A stretch of 64,000 nt of DNA from NCBI RefSeq assembly GCF_026210795.1, contig NC_089437.1:5084001-5148000 (forward strand). The letters run 5' to 3'. Source of the DNA: Rhizophagus irregularis (taxonomy: Eukaryota; Glomeromycota; Glomeromycetes; Glomerales; Glomeraceae). This document shows positions 35,790 through 47,442 of this stretch, piece by piece; position 1 is the stretch's first letter, and the number at the start of each line of letters is the position of its first letter. The notes below the pieces were generated by a model that saw only the letters and a program-made list of their open reading frames with translations, did no database searches and was not told where the DNA came from. Position numbers and translations under genes: made by a program.

Positions 35790-36150
35790 TATAAAATCTG
35801 AATATTTATTGCGAGATATTTCGGATCTAGAAATATAGTAGGGCTTTGCATGAAAGATTATCATTTATCTATTACTTTGTTGTAAATGTAAACGAAAACC
35901 TTATAAAATTTGAATATTTATTGCGAAATATTTCGGATCTAGAAATATTGTAGGCTTTGCATGAAAGATTGTCATTTATCTATTAACTTTAATGTAAACG
36001 AAAACCTTATAAAATTTGAATGTTTATTCGGATCTAGAAATATTGTAGGGCTTTGCATGAAAGATTGTCATTTATCTATTAACTTTGTTGTAAATGTAAC
36101 GAAAACCTTATATTTATTGCGATCTAGAAATATATAGGCTTTGCATGAAA
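35790..36150. repeat. tandem repeat, about 110-bp period, three and a half copies
   Basis: Units share GGATCTAGAAATAT, GGGCTTTGCATGAAAGATT, TCATTTATCTATTA and GTAAACGAAAACCTTATA. The last unit is truncated near 36150. Confidence 0.85.
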
Positions 36151-36276
36151 TTAAACTTGTTGTGTAGTCGATCATTACGCATAATGATCAAATAATTTTT
36201 TTTAACAAACAACAGTATATAGAAAGATTTACAAACAATAAAATATATAAATATGCATTGTTTCTGTTCATCTTCT

Positions 36277-36905
36277 GTAGGCTTGGTCCTCATCTTTTTT
36301 GTCTGCAGATTTAGTCTCTCGAGCGTCTTGCTCATTTTTCATTTCATGCCTTTTTTCTTCTACTGGATTTGCAAATGTTCCCAGATTTTTTTTTTTTTTT
36401 TAGAAATATATGCAAGTTCATGTCTTTTCTATTTTCTTTTTCACACCCCTTAACAAAATCCTTTTCAAAAAAAAAATTTGCAACGCAATGCGAGTCCACT
36501 AACAGAAAAAAACTCATGCTATTGTTTCACAGGCATCCTTCAAACTCTCCTTTATCCATTAACCAACCCCTTTCAATCTATCCGTTTAGGCTTGGTCCTC
36601 ATCTTTTTTGTCTGCAGATTTAGTCTCTCGAGCGTCTTGCTCATTTTTCATTTCATGCCTTTTTTCTTTTACTGGATTTGCAAATGTTCCCAGATTTTTT
36701 TTTTTTAGAAATATATGCAAGTTCATGTCTTTTCTATTTCTTTTTCACACCCCTTAACAAATCCTTTCAAAAAAAAAAAAAAAATTTTGCAACGCAATGC
36801 AAGTCCACTAACAGAAAAAAAACTCATGCTATTGTTTCACAAGCATCTTTCAAACTCTCCTTTATCCATTAACCAACCCCTTTCTTTTCTCTCTCAATTC
36901 ATCCG
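36277..36905. repeat. direct duplication of about 310 bp
   Basis: The block beginning AGGCTTGGTCCTCATC (36279 and about 36590) is repeated, including CTCTCGAGCGTCTTGCTC and CATTAACCAACCCCTTTC. The plus strand is strikingly pyrimidine-rich. Reading frames through it are repeat products only. The sequence to 37022 adds an AAT microsatellite and no gene. Confidence 0.85.
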
Positions 36906-37022
36906 TTAAACTCCTTTCTTCTCTTCTATCCGTTAAATTTCTCTTTTTTTTTCATTTTTTCAATCATGGACAAAAATAATAATAATAAAAAAAAAAACAC
37001 TGAAACAGTCGAGCATGTAGAC

Positions 37023-39436
37023 TAGGGATGGAAGTTAATTAACCATGATTAATTAACCACAGTTAATTAACGGTTAATTTAGTTAATTATAATTAGCTAA
37101 AGTTGGTTAATTAACGGTTAATTTTGTTAATTATAAATTGACCAATTAAAGAAGCAGATTTTAATCATGTGATCAAAATTCCGATTTATTTGATTATCAT
37201 CTTTTTTTTCCATCTTTTTTTTAATTTAACAATGACCAAAAAAAAAGGTCCTGTTTGGAAACACTGGACAGTTATTACACAAAACCAAGTGGAAAATAGC
37301 AAAAGTAATTCACATCCTTCTGTGCAATGTAATTACTGTACCAAAATTTTTGACCGAGCTGTTCCTTCACGAATGCAAGTACACCTTGATAATGAATGTT
37401 CCTGAGCATCTGATAATGCAAAATCTACTAAACAAAATGTAGGTTCACAAGATTCTATACTCAAAACTACACAATCCCTCCCAAATATTGTACTAAATTC
37501 CATTCCCACAGATACACTTACAAATAGACCTGTAAAACGAATTAAAACACAAAAAATTGAAAATTTTATTGATCGTATGAGCGAAGAAGAACAGGAAAAT
37601 CTTGAATTCCAACTAGCACAAGCATTATATTCAGCTGGAGTTCCATTTTCCTTTGTTGATAATCCACTTGTTATTCAATTTTTTCAGTGCCTTCGGCCAT
37701 CTTTCAAGTTGCCAAATAGAAAAGGACTAGCTGACGAGTTGTTGGATGATGTTTATGATGAAGTGAAAATGCATACGGATGAACAAATTTCCAAAGCAAA
37801 ATCACTTTGTATGGTTTCTGATGGTTGGTCTAACATTAATCGAGTATCGGTACAAAATTTTATTGTTTGTACTCCTAAACCGATTTTTTTTGATGCCACA
37901 TTTTCAGGTGAAGAATCTCATACAGGAGAGTGGATTGCAAACCAAATAACTCAACAAATGGAAATTATTGGCGCTCAAAAATTTTCCTCAGTCATTACAG
38001 ATACAGCTAGTGTAATGAAAGCAGCATGGAAACGGATTGAAGAAAAATATTCTCATATCGTTTGTCTTGGATGTAACTCTCACATTATTAACCTATTAAT
38101 TGGAGATATTTTAAAAATTGATGAAATTAAAGATATAGTTAATAATGCTAAGATGATAGTGAATTATTTTAAATCTCATATACAAGCAGCGGCAAAACTA
38201 AAACGTATTTAGATCGAAAATTATAATAAGGAGATTGCATTAGTTTTGCCAACACTTACACGATGGGGTACGCATCTTAGCTGCTTTCAGTCACTTCTAA
38301 AATCAAAAATTGCTCTTGAACAAGTGTTAATGGATTCCGAAATTCGCCAAAAAATAAATAGGGAAGTAAGAAATAATGTATTGTCAGAGGAATTTTGGGA
38401 AATGGCGAATTTAATAACAAAATTTTTAGAGCCAATGGTTGTGGCATTAAAGTTGTTTGAGTCTGATTCATCTACTCTTTCAACTGTCTATTCAAATTTC
38501 AAAAAATTAATGAATAAAGTTAGCGAAATTTCATGTAATTTTTCTGATAATATTCAACAGCTTATTCAAAAACGATGGGAGTATTCATACCATCCTGTTA
38601 TGATGGTTGCTTATATGTTAGATCCACGTTTTTTAGAAGAAAGTAAAGATGCGGATATAGAAGCAATTGGGTATACTGAGTTTACAGAATTCGCAAATAA
38701 AAGATTTGGTCGGGAAGAATCCATAAAATTGTTTGCAGAATTAGTAACATTTCGTCAAAAAAATTCACCTTATGATAATGAAACAATTTGGTTATCATCA
38801 TCCGTTCTTAATTCATCCATATGGTGGCAAACTTGGCCAAAAAGTGAGCTTCAGCAGTTAGCCATTAAAATTCTTTCAATTCTGATGTCATCTGCAGCTG
38901 CAGAAAGAAAATTTTCAACTTTTGGATTTATTCATAATAAAATTCGTAATCGTTTACAAAATGATCGTGTAAAAAAATTAGTTTTTATTTATGGGAATCT
39001 TTGGATACACAAAGGGGTTTGAAACGTAAAAAAAATAAATTTATACATGATCATCAAACACTTGATGATAACGATGATAACGATAATGTAATGATAATGA
39101 TAGCGATAGTGGTAATAATAATGACAATAATTCAGATGATGATAGATTAATTGGATTGGAATTAAATATTACAGATTTAATAGCTGACGAGTGAAATATT
39201 TAGTTTTTGATAATAAAATAAAATTTAAACATTACAATATAATTTATAAATGAAAATCTTATACAATAAAATAAATAGTTTAGGCCGTTAATATTAAGTT
39301 TGGCCCGAATTAACAATAATTCAGTAACTTTGGCCAAAATTATAAAATTTTAATTAACCGTTAATTAACCGTTAATTAACGGTTATTTAACTGGTTAAAT
39401 AACCAAATTATAATTAACCGTTAATTTTCCATCCTT
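37023..39436 (+). mobile_element. Ac-like hAT DNA transposon, nearly intact
   Basis: The left end TAGGGATGGAAGTTAATT and right end AATTTTCCATCCTTA are inverted, and TAGGGATG is the classical Ac-type hAT terminus. Both subterminal regions are dense with TTAATTAACCG/CGGTTAATTAA motifs, the usual transposase-binding arrangement. It encloses one transposase reading frame. I could not identify a convincing 8-bp target duplication. Confidence 0.88.
37232..39022 (+). pseudogene. hAT transposase with two in-frame stops
   Basis: One continuous frame of about 596 codons, broken only by TGA at 37403-37405 and TAG at 38210-38212. Residues about 8-58 form a BED finger (QCNYCTKIFDRAV, then MQVHLDNEC). The RNase-H-like core shows SDGWSN, then TDTASVMKAAW (two catalytic aspartates), NSHIINLLIGDI and TRWGTHL, with the helical region around EFWEMANLITKFLEPM supplying the expected glutamate. 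The C-terminal dimerisation domain has SSAAAERKFSTFGFIHNKIR. Length and order are those of a complete hAT transposase. Start chosen at the ATG at 37232 before KKKGPVW. It is the least decayed transposase in the window. The stops could be true mutations or base-call errors. Confidence 0.9.
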
Positions 39437-40020
39437 AGCTATAGTACATTTCTGTACGATCACTGGATGCTGAGATAATTGGCAAAACGTGAAACATTGG
39501 CATTTTTATTTTACGATCATGCAAAATTTTACGTTTTGCCGAATATCTCGGCATCTAGTGATCATACAGAGATGCACAATAGCCCATTCGAATCGTCTTA
39601 ATGCAACAATTCGAATGAGCTATTGTACATCTCTGTACGATCGTTGGATGCCGAGATATTTGGCAAACCGTCAAAAATTGGTAGTATCATAAATAAAAAA
39701 TGCCAATATTTCACGTTTTGCCGAATATCTCGGTATCCAATGATTTTACAGGGATGCACTGTAGCTCATTCGAATCGTTGCATTGAGACGATTCGAATGA
39801 GCTATTGTGCATCTCTGTACGATCACTGGATGCCGAGATATTTGGCAAAACGTAAAATTTTGCATAATCGTAAAATGAAATGCCAATGTTTGATGTTTTG
39901 CTGAATATCTCGGCATCCAGTGATCGTACAGAGATGCACAATAGCTCATTCAAATCGTCTCATTACGACTATTCGAATGAGCTATTGTGCATCTCTGTAC
40001 GATCATTGGATGCTGTTTCG
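39437..40020. repeat. array of seven alternately inverted modules of about 95 bp
   Basis: The arm CATCTCTGTACGATCACTGG followed by ATGCCGAGATATTTGGCAAA appears forward near 39450, 39630, 39810 and 39985 and reversed near 39535, 39720 and 39905. The arms are joined alternately by CATTCGAATCGTC-type and ACGTTTTGCC-type palindromic centres. Reading frames here (such as SLYDHWMPRY) are arm translations. It starts at the right end of the hAT element and ends at the truncated hAT transposase. Confidence 0.85.
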
Positions 40021-40109
40021 GATTAAAATAGATATCCTTAATCCATCTGAATGCATCCATTATCCATTTGGATCGGATGGATTGGTGGATGATCCGAATT
40101 TTCAGATTT

Positions 40110-40885
40110 TTGATCACATCTCTACTACATACTAACATCACAGATTCATTATCTGTAGTAAGTGCTAACGCTTTACCTGCTAATAAGTTGAATTCATTAA
40201 GAACATTAGTGATTGCTGCTGCCATATTGATTCCTGTATGACAAACTTTAAAAGGAATAATATCAAGTAAAAAATGCCAAAGAACCCAATTTTGGTCAAT
40301 ATAGTGAATTGTTAGGCCAAGGTATGCTTTGCTACTTATAGTTGATGTCCACATATTGGCAGTGAAGAAAACTTTACTGGATATTTTTTGTAAATCATAG
40401 CCAATATTAGAATGATGTTCATTAAATTCATCAATAATCATTTCTTTTATTTGATGTCGATCAGGAATTTTGTAACAAGGATCGAAAATATGCATCATTT
40501 CAATAAATTTTTCATTTTCTACAATACTAAAAGGTTGTTAGTTATCAATAATCCAAATAACAACTGCTTTGTCTCGCTCCAATTTCTCTTTTGCAGACCA
40601 AGGGTCTGTACATTTGAAATTTAATGTTATTTGCTTTCTGACCTTTGGGATTATTATGTTGTGCTTATTTAAAAGATGCTGTTCAATAGTAGTATTACTT
40701 GACTTAATAGAAAATACGTAATTGCACCTTTTGCATACAGGTACTCCCGGGTGAGCTGGACTTTTACAATCTACATAATTCCATAGAGGTGAAGTTTTTC
40801 GAGAACTTTCTTCAATATGTAATATGTTATCCAAAATGTCATCACTCTCCAAGTCAATAAAATTGAACGCGTCATCTAAACTCAT
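40110..40885 (-). pseudogene. truncated hAT (ZBED-like) transposase, N-terminal half
   Basis: From the ATG at 40885 an acidic leader is followed by a BED finger (CKRCNYVFSIKSSNTT, then EQHLLNKH). After an in-frame TAA at 40538-40540 the same frame continues with a transposase region: MWTSTISSKAYLGLTIHYID, NWVLWHFLLDI and ALTTDNESVM. In the family the first catalytic aspartate normally sits where this copy has asparagine (FTANMWTS). Homology stops near 40110, where the inverted-module array begins. There is no C-terminal half, so the gene is a dead fragment. Confidence 0.82.
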
Positions 40886-41065
40886 TGTGTAAGTTTGTAC
40901 AACAAAAATTATAATACCATGTAATATATACCAAATGTAAAAACTCTTTTTATTAGTTAGGACTCATTTAAGACTAACTCCTTATTAGTCCAAAAAATTG
41001 GACTTAAAGATCTGCAGACTCAGTCTTAGGACTGAGTTTTTAGGTCCAAAATAAGGATTTTTACC
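40886..41065. other. short intergenic stretch with TTTTTGGACTTA-type hairpins
   Basis: Contains inverted AGGACTCATTTAAGACTAA and GGACTTAAAGATC/GACTCAGTCTTAGG motifs; no gene. Confidence 0.4.
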
Positions 41066-41308
41066 TAAGGTTGCTTGTCTAAACCTCTTCAAAATCCTAC
41101 GATTAGTTTCGTTAAAATTTTACTATAGATTTATTATAGTTTTGGCAGAGTTTCGGCAGTTTCGGCATTTATAATAAATTTTGGCAGTTTCGCCTTTCTC
41201 CAAAGTTTCGCCAGTTTTTTAATATAACTTTAATATAGTTTTGGCAGAATTTCACTTTTGGCAAAACACCATTTTGCCTAAACCCCTAGGTTTCGGCAAG
41301 CAACCTTA
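41066..41308. mobile_element. MITE of the TAAGGTTGC family, second short copy
   Basis: The 243-bp copy is almost identical to 22168-22411. Flanks TTTTTACC (41058-41065) and CTTTTACC (41309-41316) match at 7 of 8 positions. Begins TAAGGTTGCTTGTCTAAACC and ends CGGCAAGCAACCTTA. Confidence 0.92.
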
Positions 41309-41339
41309 CTTTTACCAACCCTAATAACGATTGTTAAAG

Positions 41340-42240
41340 AAAGTAAAAAAAAAAAGAAACTTCAAAGTGTTTACCTTTGAAGTTCTTTAAACAGGAACCC
41401 GTATCTTTCGGCTTCCTTTACCTAAAAAAAGAAGTATGAACGTTAGTTAACATTTGTCAATAAATTAATTGCAAAAAAAATTTTTTCAAAGGTTTACCTT
41501 TAATATGAAAGTCTGGAACTTGTTTTTAACTTCCTTTACCTGAAAAAAGGAAATATGAACATTAGTTAATGTTTGTCAAATAACTTATTAAAAAAACTTC
41601 AAAGTTTTTTTACCTTCGAAATGGAAGTTTGGCGATGTCCTAGATCTACAATAAAAAAGAAATGAACGTTAATTAACATTCGTTAAATAAAAATAAAATT
41701 ACTTTTTTTCAAAATTCACCTTCAAAATTCTTTCGTCCAGGAGCCAGAGAACAAAAATTCTACAAAAAAAAACTAACTGAAACAGGACCCCGGATATCTC
41801 CAAAACAGGTCATAAGTCACACTTTCGGCAGATTGGCCCATTTTTCAGGGGCTCAAAAAATCGTTTTTTGTAAATATCTCGGCATCCAGTAGTCCAATTT
41901 TGATGAACTTTTTTTTAAATTGTAGAGCTAAATGAGGGCTACAAAATAAAAAAAAGTTCATTAAAATTGAATTACTGGATGCTGAGATATTTACAAAAAA
42001 CGATTTTTTGAGTTTCAGCAAAAAGGGGTGTTTTTGGCCAAAAGTCCATTATGACCTTTATATTAGATATCCGGGGTCCTACTGAAACATTAGTAAGCAT
42101 TTTGCAAATTAAAAACAACAAAAAAAAAATAAAGAATTTTGAAGTTTTACCTTCAAAATTCTTTTTGGGAATGATGATAACTTACAAAAAAAATGAAATG
42201 TTAGAAAATGTTTTGCTAAATAAAAAAAAAATATGAAAGA
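41340..42240 (-). repeat. array of splice-site-bounded mini-units, interrupted by a MITE
   Basis: Repeated on the minus strand: acceptor TTTTTTTAG or CTTTTTTCAG, a short block, then the donor GTAAAC, GTAAAA or similar after CTTCAAAG or CTTTGAAG. The intervening segments contain GAACGTTAGTTAACATT-type palindromes. Related in design to 3680-4800 but in more degenerate form. The 297-bp element at 41784-42080 splits it. Confidence 0.55.
41784..42080. mobile_element. 297-bp palindromic MITE, 8-bp duplication
   Basis: Begins AGGACCCCGGATATCT and ends AGATATCCGGGGTCCT, with the exact 8-bp duplication ACTGAAAC at 41776-41783 and 42081-42088. The interior is a large palindrome whose arms carry GTAAATATCTCGGCATCCAG and its inverse. 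The terminus resembles the AGGACCCCGA elements but is not identical. Confidence 0.92.
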
Positions 42241-42290
42241 ATTTCAAAGGAATTTTACAGGATCCCAGAAAATACTTATATAGGTAAGGT

Positions 42291-44066
42291 AGGACCCCGA
42301 ACAATATATATATAGGTCAGATAAAAAATTTAAAATTTACTAAGGTCAATAAGCAAATATTTTTCATGTCTGGAAACTTTTATCTAACCCATAAATTTTT
42401 TACACTGCTAAGCAACTTATTTTATGACATATATATATTTATATATAATTTTTTTTATAAAATATGTATATAAAAAAAACTAAAAAAACAAAAATTTTTG
42501 AAATAATGTATAGATAAAGCTATTATTATTTTTTTGTAATATTACAACTTATAAATGTTTCTTATTAATATTTCGTATATCTGTTCTGTGACTTCAGAGC
42601 ATAATTTAGGCACTTTAGTCAAAGGAAACATCCAAAACCTTCTTAAGTAAAGTTGTTCAGCAGGTTCGAATTTACAATTTTTATTATGATTGAATAGATA
42701 TTTATGGATTTATTCATGTTTTTTGTAACGCCACCAATACGCGGAATTTTTATTTTACTGTAAAATTTGTCAAAAAAAATATTTTTAAAAAATTTTCTAA
42801 GTAAAAATGAAATAACTTTTATTGATTATTACAAAAATTATAGTGTAAAATTATAAAAAAACAGAAAAACACTTATTTTTCCTTCCCACCCACCCGTTGC
42901 TCTCATTTTCAATATATATTTTTTAAATATTACACGGACACGTATATGATTTATGATTTTAATATTACGCAGACGCGTATTTGTTTTGTCAAAAACACAT
43001 TACACGATCACGTCTAAAATGTTTCCTGTATTACGTATACAATTAACTTATTCTTTGTATTAAAAATAGTAAATTTTTTTTATACAAACATGTTTATAAC
43101 TTTGTTTACATATTTTATTAGATTTTTTTAATGTGAAAATATAAATATATATTATACTAGGAAACGGAAACCGTTGTAAGTCCAGAGCGAAAGATTTTGT
43201 ACAAAAATCCAAATATCTTTAAAAACTCAATTTGTACAAAAAATCTGGCGTCCCTAAAAAAAATAAAAAATGAAACATTAGAAACGTTTCTTTAAAGTTA
43301 AACAAATAAGAAAAGCCCCTCTTCACAAATTACCTTTAAAAGTCCGGCATATACAAAAAACCTGCGTTCCTAGATAAAAAAAATAAAAATGAAACGTTAA
43401 AAACGTTTCTTTAAAGCAAAACAAATAAAAAACAACTTACCAGTCAAGAAATCCAGAAACCCTAGGAAAAAAGTAAGAAATGAAACATTAGAAACGTTTC
43501 TTTAAAGTTAAACAAATAAAAAACCCTCCACTTCCTAATTTACCTTTAAAGTCCAGTATGTACAAGAAATCCAGAAATCCTAGAAAAAGAATAAGAAATA
43601 AATCAAAAACATTCCTTTGAAGTCAATTAAAAAAAAATATACTCACTAACCAAAAATAAATAAAAAAAGAGATTATCAGGTAATCATGTTTATTATAAAC
43701 TTATTATGATTATTACACTTGTTTATTTGTGAAGTAGCACGAAATTTCAATGACACAATCTGTGCAGACCAATCAGAAATGACGCGTGCGGACAAACGGA
43801 TATCGCCACATGATCCAATATGTCATTAAGGTTCATAAACATATATAGTCCATCGCTTCGCTCCAGATAATTATATATATATATTAAAAAATTCTATCCT
43901 GCTACGCAAATATATATCTGACTATTAATAATTTAGTACTCTGCTACGCATAATTATATCTGACTATTTAAATTATGTTATCAAATAAGCAATAATAAAT
44001 CTAAAATTTTTATATGTTGGTTAAGCAAACTCAAAACCTACCTTTATATATATTGTTCGGGGTTCT
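42291..44066. mobile_element. 1.78-kb TIR element, AGGACCCCG family, 8-bp duplication
   Basis: Begins AGGACCCCGAACAATATATA and ends ATTGTTCGGGGTTCT. The exact 8-bp duplication GGTAAGGT flanks it (42283-42290 and 44067-44074). The termini match those of 30479-31018 with a few changes. There is no transposase; the interior holds AT-rich DNA, an exon-like array (43168-43650) and TCGCTTCGCTCC/CTGCTACGCA motifs near the right end. Confidence 0.92.
43168..43650 (-). repeat. four-unit array of splice-site-bounded mini-units
   Basis: Minus-strand blocks of 30-45 nt have acceptors TTTATCTAG, TTTTTCTAG or TTTTTTTAGGG and donors GTAATT, GTAAGT or GTAAAT. Segments between carry GAAACGTTAAAAACGTTTC, close to the palindrome of the 3680-4800 array. 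The left boundary AACCGTTGTAAGTCCAGAGC matches the sequence at 1811. Confidence 0.6.
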
Positions 44067-44074
44067 GGTAAGGT

Positions 44075-44270
44075 CCCAAAAATATTTTTTATTAGTAGCT
44101 TTAAGCATAGGTTTTTATTATGATCGCTAAGCATTATTGATATCTAACCTTAAAAATTATATAAAAATAAGCAAATCAATCTTCTAACCTAATTAAATTT
44201 TTATTATAACATATAATTTATAAAATATATTTATTAATTTAATATATTTTATTAAAGAATTTTTATAACT
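44075..44270. other. short AT-rich spacer
   Basis: Nothing recognisable between the TIR element and the MULE terminus. Confidence 0.4.
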
Positions 44271-44418
44271 ATAACCGGTGGTTAACATCACCGGTATCAC
44301 GTGACATTATAAAAATCATGTGACTTCGACATTTTTTACGATCAAAAAAATTTTTTTTTTTTTAATAAAAGACAAAGTACAAAAATCAATATTATAACTA
44401 AATTTAATTGGCTATATA

Positions 44419-47080
44419 TCATTGATTTTGTTTATTACATGTCCTAGCATTGTGACCTGGTTCTCCACAAACTTTACATATATAGGTTTTCCGATTTGAT
44501 GTATTTTCGCTCCTTTCTTGTCTTTGTGTATTAAAATCACTACTAGTATTGGTATCAAGTACATTAAAAGGCGTTCTTGATGAAGACGCTTGCTGAGGAT
44601 GTTGTTGCACTTCACGTACATACAAGTTAGGATCAGATGGATTTATTGCACTATTTTTTGTACTAACATGACGTGAATTTGTCTCTGAGGCTGACTTAAT
44701 CCGTTTATTTGGTGGACGTCCACGTCGTTTCTGAACTATAGGATCTAAAATCTGTAGATTTTCTTCATTGTTTTCATCGTTGTTTGCATCTTTAATAATA
44801 TTTTTCTTGCAATTAATAAACTTATTAATCATATCAATAATTTCATTTTCACATCCCAAATCAAGAGCTAAATTAAGAGCTTTCTTCATCTTTCCAAACC
44901 CATATGCATACTTAACTTTCCTTTGTAAACATTGTTTAATATTATTTGTAAATACGTCTGGTATTCTAAGTTGCTTAAATATATGCAAATCAGTTACTAA
45001 AGCAGTATTGTTATCATTTTGTTGAAACTGTGTTACTATTCCAACAGTTTCATCTTGTAAATTTGCTTGAATGTATTGATCTTGAATATCCTCTATATAC
45101 CATCGTCTGGCAATAAGACCAATGTTAAATTTCGCCACCTTTGAATTCATCATAACTTGAAAATAATGTGAACATACAAGTCCACGATTAATTATAGCCA
45201 AACAAGTACATAAATGACCACCATCTATTAATAATATAATATAATGCTTGTAGGATTTGGTAAGGCCATAAAGTTCCCAAATTTCTATAATGTCAGACAG
45301 TTCTATTTCTTCCAATAAAAAAAATAGAGAAGTTTGCGGTCTATCCAAATGATCTTCAAGAAATCCTTCATTATAGTTACATTGATCATCGTCCTAATTA
45401 AGAAATGTAACATTTCGCATATAGTTATATGACATCAGTGGCTTTTTTTTCACTTCGTTACAAATCTCAAAACACTAAATTTTTAAAGTTTCATACCTTT
45501 ATTGTATCAATTGACTCTTTAGAAATAATCTTAGCACGATATAACAAAGAACCAAGAATTTGTTGTTGTTGAACTGACAAAATATGAGGAGTTAAATATT
45601 TCTTCATTAATTCAACAACCTTAGGAAATATGGGTTCAATAATTGAGGGTGCCTGGTTAGTTGAAAGACTTTGAAGATATGCATTATGTCGAGCCCATTG
45701 TGCTTCATTGTCTAATAATTTTTGAATTTGAATATGTAAATTACACAGTGAAGTAGTACTACCGGTGCCTTCTTTAATTAAATGGTTCATGACTTCAACC
45801 CTTTGTGTACTTTGAATACCCGCTGTACAACACTTAGTTTGATAGCATCTTGCCTATGCTTGATGACAATTATTCAAAGTTCGATTAAGATACTCTTGGG
45901 TTTGTGGATATTTTTCAAGTAATCGTGTCCAACGCCGGTGAAAATCATTCACAAATAGACTATTTTGGGTATGTAGAAATTCCTTATAAAATGATTGGTA
46001 TTCTTTGCCTAATTTACCTGCTAAATTTTTTCGTAGGTTTTCTTGAATGTGAAAAATGCAAAGAAAATGATGTGATTCAGAGAATTTTGATGTTACTGCA
46101 TTTATTAAAGCAGGATCTGCATCAGAAAATAAGCAAGTAGGCGGATTATTATTAGTTGTTTGAAGAAGACAATCAAGAAACCATTCATAACTTTCAATTG
46201 TCTCATCTTCTGATAAACATTGAGCAACAAGACGGCTTTTAGTATTATTATCAACTATGACTAAAAGAGTTAAATACATATCAAACCAATTGGTTCAGCA
46301 TGTATTATCAGTTTGTACAATATCATTATATCGCAAAAGACACTGATGCTGATTAGGAGACATCCAGAATAAGCCCACAAGACGATTATCAAAAGGATCA
46401 AGTCTTGTGTAAATAATCCACCCAGGTTCTTGATCTTTTAGCTCAAATAATTTGTTAATCATATTCTGAGCATCTCCATGTCGATTGGTAAGTGGTGATT
46501 TAAACTTTTGAATTGCATTGTAAAGATCTCTTTTATAAATATACTGATCTGGAAAACTTGCAACCAATAATGGATATATTTGTTTAGATCCCATATTTCC
46601 TTTATTAACATAGAATTCGATTCTTTCAAGTATTTCATTTGATAATTTGCGATAAGGTGCGTGTAAATGTATATCAGTGATCATACTATGATTATGTTCA
46701 CCAGTAATGCTCGTGATGCTTACTTCTGTTGATGATTTAGGCATTGTAAGATTTATATGCCATGGACACATAATTTTTCGAGATGAACGTTGTCGTTGAT
46801 GAGTTATATCAATTATTTGATTAGAAATAGATTTACCCAAAAAAGAACATTCAAATGTTCGACGTCGCACAATTCTATTATTATCAGATTCAACGCGTTT
46901 TCTTCTCAAGGAAAATCCAGCAAATTTAGCATATTGATTAAGCTTTATTTCCGCATCCTCCCATGTAGAAAATGAAGTACCAACTTTAATGTCAATATTA
47001 GATTCATCTGACATTATACCTTCTAGTTGATCATTTAGGATATTAGATACATATGTTTCGTTATGTTTATCTTTATCCAT
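44419..47080 (-). pseudogene. MULE transposase: FAR1-type domain, MULE core, SWIM finger, AT hook, CCHC
   Basis: The start chosen is the ATG at 47080 (MDKDKHNE). A FAR1-like DNA-binding region (WEDAEIKLNQYAKFAGFSL, then GEHNHSM) is followed by the catalytic core: TDNTC near 46300, FSDADPALINAV near 46085-46130 and FHIQENLRKNL near 46030, consistent with the D-D-E positions. After a GT-AG intron (45394-45496, phase 0) come a SWIM finger (CTCLAIINRGLVCSHYF), an AT-hook-like RRGRPPNKR and a CCHC knuckle (CKVCGEPGHNARTC). Two in-frame stops break it: TGA at 46295-46297 directly after the first catalytic aspartate motif, and TAG at 45854-45856 where tryptophan is expected. Otherwise the frame is complete. 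Confidence 0.9.
45394..45496 (-). other. intron of the MULE transposase gene
   Basis: Donor GTATGA follows IDTIK; acceptor TTAATTAG precedes DDDQCNYNEG. Phase 0, and the reading frame is conserved on both sides. Confidence 0.8.
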
Positions 47081-47442
47081 ACTTGTATATAATAGCAAAA
47101 TCAAATGAAAGAATAAAACAGTTGAAGTGTAAAGGATAAAGATTATAGAGAAAAGTAATGTGTTCAGCAAAATAATAATTTAAACATGTTTAATGGGGGA
47201 GAGTAATGGGAGAGTAACGGAGAGTAAGAAAAGACATAAGCCACAATTAGCCAATTAAACAATAAACAATAAATGAAACAATAGATCAAATCTCATTAGT
47301 GCGTATCATTACTAAATTTAGATAATGCACTAAGCATCTTTAAATTAATTTTACTATTTTTAAACAATAAACACGAAATTTAATAATAATAAACATATAA
47401 TGATAATATCACGTGACTGCGGTGATTTTAACCACCCGTTAT

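Larger units (their letters stand above)
44271..47442 (-). mobile_element. Mutator-like element (MULE)
   Basis: The left end (44271-44310, ATAACCGGTGGTTAACATCA then CCGGTATCACGTGACATTAT) and the right end read on the other strand (ATAACGGGTGGTTAAAATCA then CCGCAGTCACGTGATATTAT) are inverted repeats of about 40 bp with some mismatches; both contain the palindrome TCACGTGA. The exact outer limits are uncertain because no 9-bp target duplication is obvious. The element encloses one MULE transposase gene. Confidence 0.82.

Noticed and set aside
36253-36909. Several plus-strand F/S-rich reading frames
   Set aside because: They lie in the 310-bp duplicated pyrimidine-rich repeat, overlap one another in different frames and show no domain.
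39489-40135. Short frames such as SLYDHWMPRY on both strands
   Set aside because: They are translations of the alternately inverted modules.
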